Assembly: GCA_024687165.1 (NCBI GenBank)
Contig: JAILEY010000067.1
Span: 1-64,000, forward strand
Direction of reading: 5' to 3'
DNA: 64,000 bases
Origin: Treponema sp.
GTDB taxonomy: Bacteria; Spirochaetota; Spirochaetia; Treponematales; Treponemataceae
Position 1 is the first letter of the stretch. Each line of letters starts with the position of its first letter. Below, piece by piece: positions 26,505 through 34,525 of this stretch. The position numbers were made by a program, and so were the translations under genes. A model generated the notes under the pieces. The model did no database searches and was not told the origin of the DNA. It saw only the letters and a program-made list of their open reading frames with translations.

Positions 26505-27476
26505 TTATTTTCCTTCAAGAGAAAACATATCAATCGTATTTTCTGTCCATTTTCTGCTGAGTTCCGGTCTTGAATCTTCAATTGAAAGAAAGTATGGAAG
26601 GGCTTTTTCAAATTTTCCTGTAAAATAGTAACATTCTCCAAGATAGAATGAAGCTCTTTCTGTAACCGATGCACTTCTGTTTCTTGCAAGAAATTTTTTC
26701 AGCGATTCTGCAGCCTGTGAATATTTTTTCTTTATAAAAGTGGTTCTTAAAATTTCAAAAAGAAGATAATCATCTCCGCCTGGTGGACTGATTAAATCCT
26801 CATCAAAAATATAGACTGGAAGAGGCTCTGTCTTTTTTGCAGGAGTTTTAGCTGCAAGTTTTTCAGCCATTTTTTTGTTTGATTCATTTATTGTTGATTT
26901 ATGTTCTTCATTTTCAAGAATATTCATGTAAGGAAGCGGCTGTTCCCTCAGCTTGTTTGAATAATTTTTCTTTTCTTTTTCAGCCTGTTCTTTTTTTATT
27001 TCATTTCTTTTTGTTGAAGTTTTTATCTTCGTGCCTGTAACTGTTGAATTTACTCCCGGTAGAACGAGTTTAAGAACGGTGCTTTCCGATTGAATTTCTA
27101 TCTTATCAAGTTCTTCATCAAAATAAAGTTCATTGTCTTTTGCTGACGAAGTTCCTTTTGCAGTCATAGAAATTACAGCATAAAAATATTCACTTGAAGT
27201 TCTCACCTTATCTGTGTAGGAAAGCGTACCTGCTGGAAGAGTTGCAAGTGGAATTAAAGTTTCTGTCTGTGAAAAGGATTTAATCGGTTTTGTATCCCTG
27301 TAAATAATCAGTGATGTAACCTGCTCTGTGTCAGTTCCTTTTGGAAGTGTCCAGGAAACAATGATTTCTTTTCCTTTTGGATTGTATGCGTTTATTTCAG
27401 AGACAACAAGTTTTTTTGACTGTGCAAAAACTGAAACAGATAAAATTGAAAGAAGTGCACAAATTAATTTCTTCAT
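26505..27476 (-). CDS. Exported protein with fibronectin-III-like and TPR-like parts
   Basis: 323 residues. The signal peptide MKKLICALLSILSVS ends at VFA-Q, so it is periplasmic. Residues ~25-130 (ISWTLPKG-like strands, SLIIYRDTKPI, AGTLSYTDKVRTSSEYFYAVI) resemble a fibronectin type III domain. A charged low-complexity linker with many Lys, Glu and Thr covers ~150-225. The C terminus (KKKYSQAAESLKKFLARN, RASFYLGECYYFTGKFEKALPYF) looks like two TPR units of the YbgF/CpoB kind. AGGA lies 11 bases before the ATG and a -10 TACAAT further up. A role in envelope assembly is possible; no enzyme motif is seen. It is transcribed ahead of carD, which has its own promoter. Confidence 0.75.
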   Translation of the reverse strand: MKKLICALLSILSVSVFAQSKKLVVSEINAYNPKGKEIIVSWTLPKGTDTEQVTSLIIYRDTKPIKSFSQTETLIPLATLPAGTLSYTDKVRTSSEYFYAVISMTAKGTSSAKDNELYFDEELDKIEIQSESTVLKLVLPGVNSTVTGTKIKTSTKRNEIKKEQAEKEKKNYSNKLREQPLPYMNILENEEHKSTINESNKKMAEKLAAKTPAKKTEPLPVYIFDEDLISPPGGDDYLLFEILRTTFIKKKYSQAAESLKKFLARNRSASVTERASFYLGECYYFTGKFEKALPYFLSIEDSRPELSRKWTENTIDMFSLEGK

Positions 27477-27571
27477 TATAAAAATCCTTTCATTTATTGT
27501 AGCACAGTATGTTCAATAAAAAAAGGGTTCTGCTTTAAGAGGTGGAATTGTAAATTATGAGTTTTGCATAT

Positions 27572-27652
27572 TTAGTCTTGATTTTGAATTTTTATAGATT
27601 TAATAAAATTGGCGACTGGAAGCCAATTTTATTATTTTTTTAGATAAACTCG
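27572..27652. repeat. Minimal copy of the nested-palindrome repeat
   Basis: The perfect 12-bp ends AATAAAATTGGC (27602-27613) and GCCAATTTTATT (27622-27633) enclose only GACTGGAA. Flanks are also shared with the copy near 40100: TTAGTCTT...TAGAT on the left and AGATAAACTCGA (27641-27652) on the right, so the true unit is longer than the terminal palindrome. The remaining gap between 27477 and 27710 holds the promoter of the Cas2-like gene and nothing else I can name. Confidence 0.75.
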
Positions 27653-27675
27653 ATAATCATCATTTCTTATTTACA

Positions 27676-27704
27676 TTGAAAAAAATGCTGTTTTTATTTA
27701 TTCT
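27676..27704 (+). promoter_or_regulatory. Promoter of the cas2-like/prfB operon, leaderless spacing
   Basis: TTGAAA (27676-27681), 17-base spacer, TATTCT (27699-27704). The ATG at 27711 begins six bases later, at the predicted transcription start. No Shine-Dalgarno sequence precedes it. Confidence 0.6.
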
Positions 27705-27710
27705 ATAAAC

Positions 27711-28019
27711 ATGTTTGTTTCAGTTATTATTGAGCCGGGTGGACTCGACAGCGGAAAAATGATTGTCGATATTTTGACCCGCTATGGTTTCATGAAGATT
27801 CAGCGTTCGTGCTGGGAAATTCTCAAGATTTCAGAGGATGAACTTTTTAAGCTCAAAAACGATCTTGACCGTGTTACTGATTATTATGACAAGATAAGAA
27901 TTTATCAGTTTCCTGTAAACGGTATGTTCGTAATCACGGAAATGAAGCAGAAAAAATGGCGTAAATGTCAGTTCAGTGGGACTCCCGCTGCTAATCAAAA
28001 TAAAAAAAGAGGTAAGTAA
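27711..28019 (+). CDS. Orphan Cas2-like small protein
   Basis: 102 residues. Residues 1-75 follow the pattern of the Cas2 ferredoxin-like fold: strand 1 MFVSVIIEP, a helix (GKMIVDILTRYGF), strand 2 MKIQRSCWEI, a helix (EDELFKLKNDLDRVTD) and strand 3 DKIRIYQFP. In Cas2 nucleases an Asp ends strand 1; here the position holds Glu (E8), so metal catalysis is doubtful. A basic tail (KQKKWRK, NQNKKRGK) could bind nucleic acid. There is no cas1, other cas gene or CRISPR array in the window. It lies two bases before prfB and both seem to share the leaderless promoter. VapD-like proteins have the same fold and are an alternative. Confidence 0.6.
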   Translation: MFVSVIIEPGGLDSGKMIVDILTRYGFMKIQRSCWEILKISEDELFKLKNDLDRVTDYYDKIRIYQFPVNGMFVITEMKQKKWRKCQFSGTPAANQNKKRGK

Positions 28020-28021
28020 AA

Positions 28022-29165
28022 ATGCTGGAAGATTATCAGCAGCCAATTGCAGAATTAAAAGAAGAAATTTTTGCTGTCTGGGGGCGTCTTTGACTCGGAC
28101 GAGATCAATAGAAAAATAGCAGAAAAAGAAGCATTGACTCAGACCGCAGATTTCTGGAATGACAATGAAAAAGCTACAAAAGTAATGAATGATATAAAGC
28201 TCCTTAAAGGAAGAATTGAGCCTTGGAAGGAACTTTGTGCAGCAGCAGAAGATCTTGAGACTTTGTACCAGCTTGCAGTCGAAGAAAATGATCAGAGTAT
28301 TGAAGCTGAATTAAAAGAAAATTATGAAAAGGCAAAGGCAGAGTTTGATCATCAGAGTATCTTAAATCTTTTAAGTGATGAAGTTGATAAAAATGACTGC
28401 TTCCTGAGCGTTCATTCTGGTGCCGGTGGAACAGAAGCCTGTGACTGGACTTTTATGCTCAGTCGAATGTATCAGAGATGGGCAGAACGTCACGGATATA
28501 AAGTTGAAATTCTTGAACAGGAAGAAGCTGAAGGCGGATTAAAATCAATCAATATGAAAATCAGCGGACCGTATGTTTATGGCTATACAAAAGGTGAAGC
28601 TGGTGTTCATCGTCTTGTCAGAATCAGTCCGTTTGATGCAAATGCAAGACGTCATACATCTTTTGCATCGGTTTATGTTTTCCCGGTTCTTGATGACAGC
28701 ATTGAAGTAAATATCGATCCTAAAGACCTTCGCGTCGATACATATCGTTCCGGTGGAAAGGGCGGACAGCATGTTAACAAAACTGAATCAGCAGTTCGTT
28801 TTACACACCTTCCGACTGGAATTGTTGTTGCATGTGACAGCGAGCGCTCTCAGCTTATGAACAGACAGACTGCAATGAGTATGCTTCGTTCAAGACTTTA
28901 TGAATATTACAGGGAAGAGCGTGAAAAGGAAAATTCAAAGTTTGCCGGTGAAAAAAAGGATATTTCTTTTGGAAGCCAGATCCGCTCATATGTTTTCCAG
29001 CCTTACACAATGGTAAAGGATCTTCGCACAAGATTCTCTGTAGGAAACATTCAGGCTGTAATGGATGGTGATATTGACGGATTCCTTGATGCATATCTTT
29101 CTGCAAAATGGAAGGGGCTTTCTGAAATTGCAGATGATGATGACGATGATCTTGGAGATGAATAA
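28022..29165 (+). CDS. prfB: Peptide chain release factor 2, with programmed +1 frameshift
   Basis: Translation starts at ATG 28022 (GAGGTAAG upstream) and reads 23 codons to an in-frame TGA at 28091. It resumes in the +1 frame from GAC at 28092 to 29165, about 380 residues. The slip site CTT-TGA-C with GGGGG a few bases upstream is the textbook RF2 autoregulatory signal: scarce RF2 lets the ribosome slip and make more. RF2 identity is shown by the anticodon-like SPF in RISPFDANARRHTS and by the hydrolysis motif SGGKGGQHVNKTESAVR. It recognises UGA and UAA stop codons. It should not be annotated as a pseudogene. Confidence 0.96.
28073..28094 (+). promoter_or_regulatory. RF2 programmed +1 frameshift site
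   Basis: GGGGG (28080-28084), a Shine-Dalgarno-like stimulator, sits four bases before the slippery CTT (28088-28090) and the TGA stop (28091-28093) followed by C. The ribosome shifts one base forward to read GAC. Spacing and sequence match the conserved bacterial prfB site. Confidence 0.93.
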
Positions 29166-29168
29166 TTA

Positions 29169-30827
29169 ATGCATTGTTGCTGCCTGAAAAAAATTATAGT
29201 TTCTCTTTTGCTTTCTGTAATTTTTTCAGGCATTGTGTTTTCTGCAGAAAAAAATACCTGGACTTTAGCCTGTACGGAATTTGAGTTTACACAGAATATT
29301 CACGATAGAAAATCCTCAGAGCAGAATCTTTCACAAGTTCTTCCGTCACTGATTCTTGAGCAGATTGCAGAAGGGCTTATCCGAACAACTTCAGATGAAG
29401 AAATGCTTGACCGCGCGCTGGACAGTTATTTAACAGACAGACAGTCTTTGTTTCTTCAGCTTTCAAAAGAAGTTCAGCTTCGGGACAGTTATGTACTTAC
29501 CGTTCCTGATGAAAAAAAAATGAAGAAAAAAATCCGTGTACAGGAAAAAAAAATTGCGGAGATAGAAGAAAAAATATCAAAGAATCTTGAGGACTGCCGG
29601 CTTGTAAATGAAACTTATCTAAAAAAAAAATCAGGTAATAAAAACGATTTGAATAAAGAAGTGGTAGAGCTTTTAAAAGTTAAAAATGAAAATGTAAAAT
29701 TTTACAATGATGATATTCATGCATTGTATAAATTCAGCGATTCAAGGGTAAAAGAGCAGTCGCTTGTTCAGGATAAAATAAATGCACTTTTTGAAGGAAA
29801 AATAACTGTTTACAAAAACTTTTTTTCTGTTACGGTGACTATGACAATTTTTCCTGGAAATAAAGTTGCTGCTACTTTAACTGAAGTCGGTTCGTTGAAA
29901 GATGCGGTTTCTGTAGCAAAGAGTCTTGCTTCGTATTTTATGCCTTACATCACAAACAATCTTCCTGTAAAACTTTTCTTTGATGTTGAAGGAGTTGAAA
30001 CTGAAAAAGTTAAGCTTACCGTAGACAGCCTTGTATATGATGTTTTACCGAAAGAAGTAACGGTTCCAACAGGAATTCATACAATCAAGTTTGAAAGTGA
30101 AGGTTATGATTCGCAGACTGTAAAATATGAATTTAAAGATTCTCCTGCTTTTAAAATCAACGTTGAAATGAAGAAAACTGAATTTCGAAAATTGAATCTT
30201 GTTTTAAAAAATCCTGTGCCGGGAAAAATGTATGCGAATGGAAAATTTTTAAATGAACTTTCTGCAGACTGCATGGGTGCGATAATTGAATGTGACGGAA
30301 CTCCTCTGATTGGTCAGTTCAGGTCAAATAATGCGGAAAAAGAATCATTCTTTTATTATGTGCCGTCTGATATTCAGCTTAAAAATACAACATTTATTGT
30401 AAAGGGAAAGAGCGTTGATGCGGAAACGTATATTGATAACAGAAGAATCTGGATGTACCGTGCATATTCACTTCTTGTTTTGTCTATGCCATTTACGCTT
30501 TATTCAAAAGGAAAATATATTTCTGCTGTAAACGCTTATAACTCAAGGACTATGACAGATCTTAATAAGGTTTACAGGTATGAAAAAATGTATGATATTG
30601 CAACGGGCATTACAATTGTCTGTGCCGGATTTTTCGGCTATGAGCTGATTCGTTATCTTATTGCGGCAAATAAAGTTCTTCCTGCTAAAGTGGTTCCTGC
30701 AAAAGATGGAGAAATGGAAGCAATTATGATACAATCAAAAGACAAATTTACTATTGAAGAAAAATCAGAAAGTAAAACTGAAGCTTCATCTGAAAATAAA
30801 ACAGAAGAAAAAACTGAAACGGAGTAA
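29169..30827 (+). CDS. Exported or membrane protein with PEGA-like domain, unknown function
   Basis: 552 residues. The N terminus has a signal sequence (KKIIVSLLLSVIFSGIVFSA). Residues ~115-150 are a very basic coiled coil (KKMKKKIRVQEKKIAEIEEK). Residues ~280-335 (EVTVPTGIHTIKFESEGYD, TVKYEF) resemble a PEGA domain, a surface beta-module. Two hydrophobic segments near the C terminus (AYSLLVLSMPFTLY and YDIATGITIVCAGFFGYELIRYL) anchor it, followed by a Glu/Lys/Ser-rich tail. It begins three bases after prfB and ends seven bases before ftsY, so it is in an operon. I do not recognise a specific function; a role in envelope biogenesis fits the neighbours. Confidence 0.72.
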   Translation: MHCCCLKKIIVSLLLSVIFSGIVFSAEKNTWTLACTEFEFTQNIHDRKSSEQNLSQVLPSLILEQIAEGLIRTTSDEEMLDRALDSYLTDRQSLFLQLSKEVQLRDSYVLTVPDEKKMKKKIRVQEKKIAEIEEKISKNLEDCRLVNETYLKKKSGNKNDLNKEVVELLKVKNENVKFYNDDIHALYKFSDSRVKEQSLVQDKINALFEGKITVYKNFFSVTVTMTIFPGNKVAATLTEVGSLKDAVSVAKSLASYFMPYITNNLPVKLFFDVEGVETEKVKLTVDSLVYDVLPKEVTVPTGIHTIKFESEGYDSQTVKYEFKDSPAFKINVEMKKTEFRKLNLVLKNPVPGKMYANGKFLNELSADCMGAIIECDGTPLIGQFRSNNAEKESFFYYVPSDIQLKNTTFIVKGKSVDAETYIDNRRIWMYRAYSLLVLSMPFTLYSKGKYISAVNAYNSRTMTDLNKVYRYEKMYDIATGITIVCAGFFGYELIRYLIAANKVLPAKVVPAKDGEMEAIMIQSKDKFTIEEKSESKTEASSENKTEEKTETE

Positions 30828-30833
30828 AAATAT

Positions 30834-31706
30834 ATGGCAAAGATTCCATTTGCAGAGAAATTTAAAAATCTATTTTTAAAAAAAACTGATAATTCTGAAT
30901 TTTTTGAAGACCTTACTGATGCCCTCATTGAAGGTGACGTCGGTGCAAAAAATGCAATGCAGATTGTTGATGAACTTGAATCAAAATGTAAGGAAGGAAA
31001 AATTTCTTCTCCAGAACAGATCACAGAAGAACTTAAGAATATGCTTCTTGAATTTATAAAGGAAGCTTCCCTTGAACCTGAAGAAGGAAAAGTAAATGTT
31101 TATATGCTTCTTGGAGTAAACGGCGTTGGAAAAACTACAAGTGTTGCAAAACTCGCTAAACTGTATTCTGAAAAGGGATTTAAAATTGTAATGGCTGCTT
31201 CTGATACTTTCCGTGCAGCGGCAGTAGATCAGTTGAGTATGCATGGAGAGCGCCTTGGAATCCGTGTTGTAAAACATCAGATGGGCAGTGATCCGAGTGC
31301 TGTTGTTTTTGATGCGGCTGATGCATGTCGTTCTGCAGGAGGTGGTCTTGTTCTTGCTGATACTGCTGGCCGTCTTCACAATAAAGAAAATCTTGTTAAT
31401 GAATTAAAGAAAATAGACAGAGTTGCTTCGTCAAAAGCTGATGAAGGTTGCTATAAAAAAATCCTTATAATCGATTCAACTACAGGACAGAATGCTGTAA
31501 GACAGGCTGAAGTTTTTAATGAGGCAGTTGGTGTTGATGCCGTAATTCTTACAAAATATGATTCAACTGCAAAAGGCGGTGAGGTTGTTACAATCGGAAA
31601 GGAACTTGGAATTCCTGCAGCTTATGTCTGCACCGGTGAAAAATATGATGATATTCACGTCTTTAACGGCAAAGAGTACGTGGAAGAATTTCTTGGAATA
31701 AAATAA
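30834..31706 (+). CDS. ftsY: Signal recognition particle receptor FtsY
   Basis: 290 residues, comprising the helical N domain (about 1-85) and the GTPase G domain. Visible motifs are G1 GVNGVGKTTS, the insertion-box region DTFRAAAVDQL, G3 DTAGRLHNKENL, G4 TKYDSTAKGG and the closing GEKYDDIHVFN. It docks SRP-ribosome complexes at the inner membrane for co-translational insertion. The long acidic A domain of E. coli FtsY is absent, which is common in many bacteria. It precedes the Lol export genes and is transcribed with them. Confidence 0.95.
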   Translation: MAKIPFAEKFKNLFLKKTDNSEFFEDLTDALIEGDVGAKNAMQIVDELESKCKEGKISSPEQITEELKNMLLEFIKEASLEPEEGKVNVYMLLGVNGVGKTTSVAKLAKLYSEKGFKIVMAASDTFRAAAVDQLSMHGERLGIRVVKHQMGSDPSAVVFDAADACRSAGGGLVLADTAGRLHNKENLVNELKKIDRVASSKADEGCYKKILIIDSTTGQNAVRQAEVFNEAVGVDAVILTKYDSTAKGGEVVTIGKELGIPAAYVCTGEKYDDIHVFNGKEYVEEFLGIK

Positions 31707-32624
31707 ATGATTCTTACCGCAGTTGCACTTTCTGTTTATCTGCTCTTTCCGATTTTTAACGAGCGGCATGAAAAATTTGCGCTAATGCTGAATAAAAATC
31801 CTTCTTCTCCTGAACAGATTAATATGAAACTGAAGCTTCTTTCAAAATTGAAGGATCCGTCTGAAAAAGAAAATTTTTTTTCTGAGAATGAAAAAGTTGA
31901 TGATCTTGCTGAAAATAAAAATGAAAAAAGTTTGACATCAGTTTACTTTCGGAATTCAAAAAATATGCTTTCTGCATTTTCTTATGATGATGAAGTTTTT
32001 GTTCCTGTTCAGCTTCTTGACGGAGAGCGATCTTTTATTTCTGTTAATCAGGATAAAATCTGCAGAGTAAAGTTTGATAAAGAAATGAAGATCTGTGAAG
32101 AAATTGAATGGTCAAAAGGTAATTCAGTTTCTGATTCAAAAATGATTGCAAGACGAAGATGGAATTATGGAGAAAAAAAATCTATAACAGAAGAATTATT
32201 TGATCAGAAAAAAATAATTGAAACCTTTTACGATGAGAAAAATAATCCTGTAAAAATTTATAATTATCTTCTTGTTAACAATCCAAAATCAACTTCCCTT
32301 GAGCCTCTGCCGGATTTAAAAAAAATTGATGGAATAATAGAAAATTTTTATGATGGTGAAAACAGGCTTATTGAATCAAATATAAATGATTATGAGAGAA
32401 AAATAGAAGATAACAGAATCGTTTACAAAAAAAAGATTCTTTACATTTATACTTCAAAATCTTCTATGCCTGATATGAAAGTTTATGAAGATGACAAACT
32501 TCGCCTTGTGACTGAATATGAAAATGATGAAACATATTATGAGACAATTTATTTTGATGAAAAATTTTCTGTCAGATCTAAATATGTTGATGAGGTGATG
32601 GTGGAAGAAAATGTTCAAAAGTAA
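31707..32624 (+). CDS. Membrane-anchored protein of unknown function upstream of lolC
   Basis: 305 residues. One N-terminal hydrophobic segment (LTAVALSVYLLFPIF, residues 3-17) suggests a membrane anchor; the rest is soluble, strand-rich, with many Lys, Asp, Glu and Phe. Segments such as KKIIETFYDEKNNPVKIYN, ENFYDGENRLIESNIND and YEDDKLRLVTEYENDETYYE resemble RHS/YD-like or MORN-like repeats of about 20-25 residues, possibly a beta-sheet stack. The ATG follows the ftsY stop directly and the gene overlaps lolC by 14 bases, so it is tightly coupled to lipoprotein export. It could be a periplasmic partner, but this is inferred only from context. Confidence 0.7.
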   Translation: MILTAVALSVYLLFPIFNERHEKFALMLNKNPSSPEQINMKLKLLSKLKDPSEKENFFSENEKVDDLAENKNEKSLTSVYFRNSKNMLSAFSYDDEVFVPVQLLDGERSFISVNQDKICRVKFDKEMKICEEIEWSKGNSVSDSKMIARRRWNYGEKKSITEELFDQKKIIETFYDEKNNPVKIYNYLLVNNPKSTSLEPLPDLKKIDGIIENFYDGENRLIESNINDYERKIEDNRIVYKKKILYIYTSKSSMPDMKVYEDDKLRLVTEYENDETYYETIYFDEKFSVRSKYVDEVMVEENVQK

Positions 32625-33837
32625 ATGGATTTATTTTGTTTCAAAAAGAATCAGTCACGTTGACAGAAAAGGGCGTACTGCCGTTACTTCATTGCTCGCT
32701 TCCTTAGGCATTTGTTTTGGCGTAATGGCACTGATTGTTGTCATGAGTGTTATGAACGGCTTTCAGTTGAATTTTATAGAATCAATTCTTGAAATAAGCT
32801 CCTTTCATGTGCAGGCTGAAAATATTAATGAAGTACAGGCTGAAAATCTTGTTGAATATTCGCGGTCCCAGCCTTATGTTCGTTCTGCGTTTCTTTTTAA
32901 GGATGCTCAGGGACTTGCGGTTTCAGCTGACGGAATTCAAAACGCTTGTTTACTGCGCTCTGTTTCTGAAGATTTTATAAAAAATGATTCCGGCGTAAAA
33001 AATGAAATGAAGTGCATCGCGGGAAAACTTGAGTTTACTGAAGATAATTCTATCCTCATGGGATATTCACTTGCACGTGCACTTAATGTTCGTATTGGAA
33101 ATGAAATCGGTCTTTTTATTTTACCGCCTTCAACCTCAAAAGGAATTTTATCTGCAAAAAAGAATTTTAAAATTACCGGAATTTTTAACTGCGGTTATTC
33201 GGATATAAATTCATCATATTGCTTTATAAATCTTGACGGTCAGAATTCAGTACCAGCTGCATCTTTGCCGCTGAAGCTTGGAGTAAAATTCAGCAATAAG
33301 GATTTTGATTCTTCATTCATAAAAAATGCATCCCGGGAATTTCCTCAGGTAAAATTTTCAAGCTGGAAAGAATATAACAGAAGCTTCTTTGGAGTTTTAC
33401 GGCTTGAGAAAAATCTTTTATTCCTTCTTGTCTTTTTGATTTTTATTGTTGTTGCAGTAAATATTTATAATTCTATGAAAAAACTTGTCTATGAGCGAAA
33501 GGAAGAAATTGCGGTATTTTCTGCACTGGGTGCCGGCCGTGGACAGATTCAGTCAATATTTATCATGCAGGGTTTTAGAACCGGATTATTCGGCGCAGTA
33601 CCGGGACTTCTGTTTGCTATTTTAATCTGCAGAAATATGAAAAGTATTTTTATGTTTTTTGAGCATCTTACATCAAATCCGATGTTTGCTGTTTATGCTT
33701 TAATTCCCGCACGAATGATTCCAATGGAAGTGTTTATGATTTTTATGTTCGGACTTTGTTCTGCTTTTGCAGCATCTTTTTTTGTAAGCAGAAAAGTTCT
33801 TGATGTTACAGTTTCGGAGGTTTTGAGAAATGAATAG
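32611..33837 (+). CDS. lolC: Lipoprotein-release ABC transporter permease (LolC/LolE family)
   Basis: 408 residues in the FtsX/MacB fold: one membrane helix near the N terminus (LLASLGICFGVMALIVVMSVMNG), a large periplasmic domain, then three C-terminal helices (about 270-295, 320-345 and 375-400). With LolD and a second permease it extracts lipoproteins from the inner membrane for transfer to the outer membrane. The N-terminal RISHVDRKGRTAVTS segment is typical of LolC/E. It overlaps the ATPase gene by 8 bases. The presence of this system shows that the cell has an outer membrane. Confidence 0.9.
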   Translation: MFKSKWIYFVSKRISHVDRKGRTAVTSLLASLGICFGVMALIVVMSVMNGFQLNFIESILEISSFHVQAENINEVQAENLVEYSRSQPYVRSAFLFKDAQGLAVSADGIQNACLLRSVSEDFIKNDSGVKNEMKCIAGKLEFTEDNSILMGYSLARALNVRIGNEIGLFILPPSTSKGILSAKKNFKITGIFNCGYSDINSSYCFINLDGQNSVPAASLPLKLGVKFSNKDFDSSFIKNASREFPQVKFSSWKEYNRSFFGVLRLEKNLLFLLVFLIFIVVAVNIYNSMKKLVYERKEEIAVFSALGAGRGQIQSIFIMQGFRTGLFGAVPGLLFAILICRNMKSIFMFFEHLTSNPMFAVYALIPARMIPMEVFMIFMFGLCSAFAASFFVSRKVLDVTVSEVLRNE

Positions 33838-34525
33838 TGATAATGAAATTGTTGTAAAAATTTCTTCGCTTGAAAAAACTTTCAGAACGCAGAGTGAAAC
33901 TTTGACTGTTCTCAAAAATCTTGATATGAATGTGCGCAGAGGAGAAAAGTGCGTAATCATCGGAAAGAGCGGAAGTGGAAAATCTACGCTGCTGAATATT
34001 ATCGGTGGGCTCGACAGACTTTCTGGTGGAAGTGTTGTTGTTGACGGAAAAGAAATTTCTTCAATGAGTGAACGACAGCTTTCATCTTTCAGACAGAATT
34101 ATCTTGGGCTTGTTTTTCAGTTCCACTATCTTCTTAAGGATTTTACAGCTTTGGAAAATGTTTATCTTCCAGCATATATGGCTGGTGTTTCTAAAAAAAC
34201 AGCAATTGAAAAAGCAAAGCAGCTTCTTGCAGATGTTGGACTTTTGGAAAGAATGAATCATCTTCCGTCGCAGCTGAGTGGCGGAGAGAGACAGCGTGTT
34301 GCCGTTGCACGATCTCTTGTAAATGACCCTCAGTTAATTCTTGCAGATGAACCAACCGGAAATCTTGATCCTGCAAATGCCTCTCTGATTGGTGACATGC
34401 TTTTTGATCTTAGTGAAAAATACGGTAAGACTTTGATTCTTGTAACACATGACATGAATCTTGCTTCCAGAGGAGACGTAAAATATTACATTGAAAACGG
34501 ATGTCTCGTGGAGAGTCTCAAGTGA
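33830..34525 (+). CDS. lolD: Lipoprotein-release ABC transporter ATPase LolD
   Basis: 231 residues. Walker A is GKSGSGKST, the Q-loop lies in LGLVFQFHYLLKDFTALEN, the signature is LSGGERQRVAVARSL, Walker B is LILADEPTGNLD and the switch histidine is in LVTHDM. The FHxLLxxxTALENV stretch is characteristic of the LolD/MacB/FtsE subfamily. It powers lipoprotein extraction by the flanking permeases. It overlaps lolC by 8 bases and its TGA overlaps the GTG start of the next permease. Confidence 0.94.
   Translation: MNSDNEIVVKISSLEKTFRTQSETLTVLKNLDMNVRRGEKCVIIGKSGSGKSTLLNIIGGLDRLSGGSVVVDGKEISSMSERQLSSFRQNYLGLVFQFHYLLKDFTALENVYLPAYMAGVSKKTAIEKAKQLLADVGLLERMNHLPSQLSGGERQRVAVARSLVNDPQLILADEPTGNLDPANASLIGDMLFDLSEKYGKTLILVTHDMNLASRGDVKYYIENGCLVESLK

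Noticed and set aside
27711-28019. CRISPR locus suggested by the Cas2-like protein
   Set aside because: No repeat-spacer array and no cas1 or effector gene in the 64 kb; the only regular short repeats are coding (infB).
28071-29165. prfB as a frameshifted pseudogene or a short start-less gene
   Set aside because: The CTT-TGA-C site with a G-rich stimulator and the intact motifs on both sides show programmed frameshifting.
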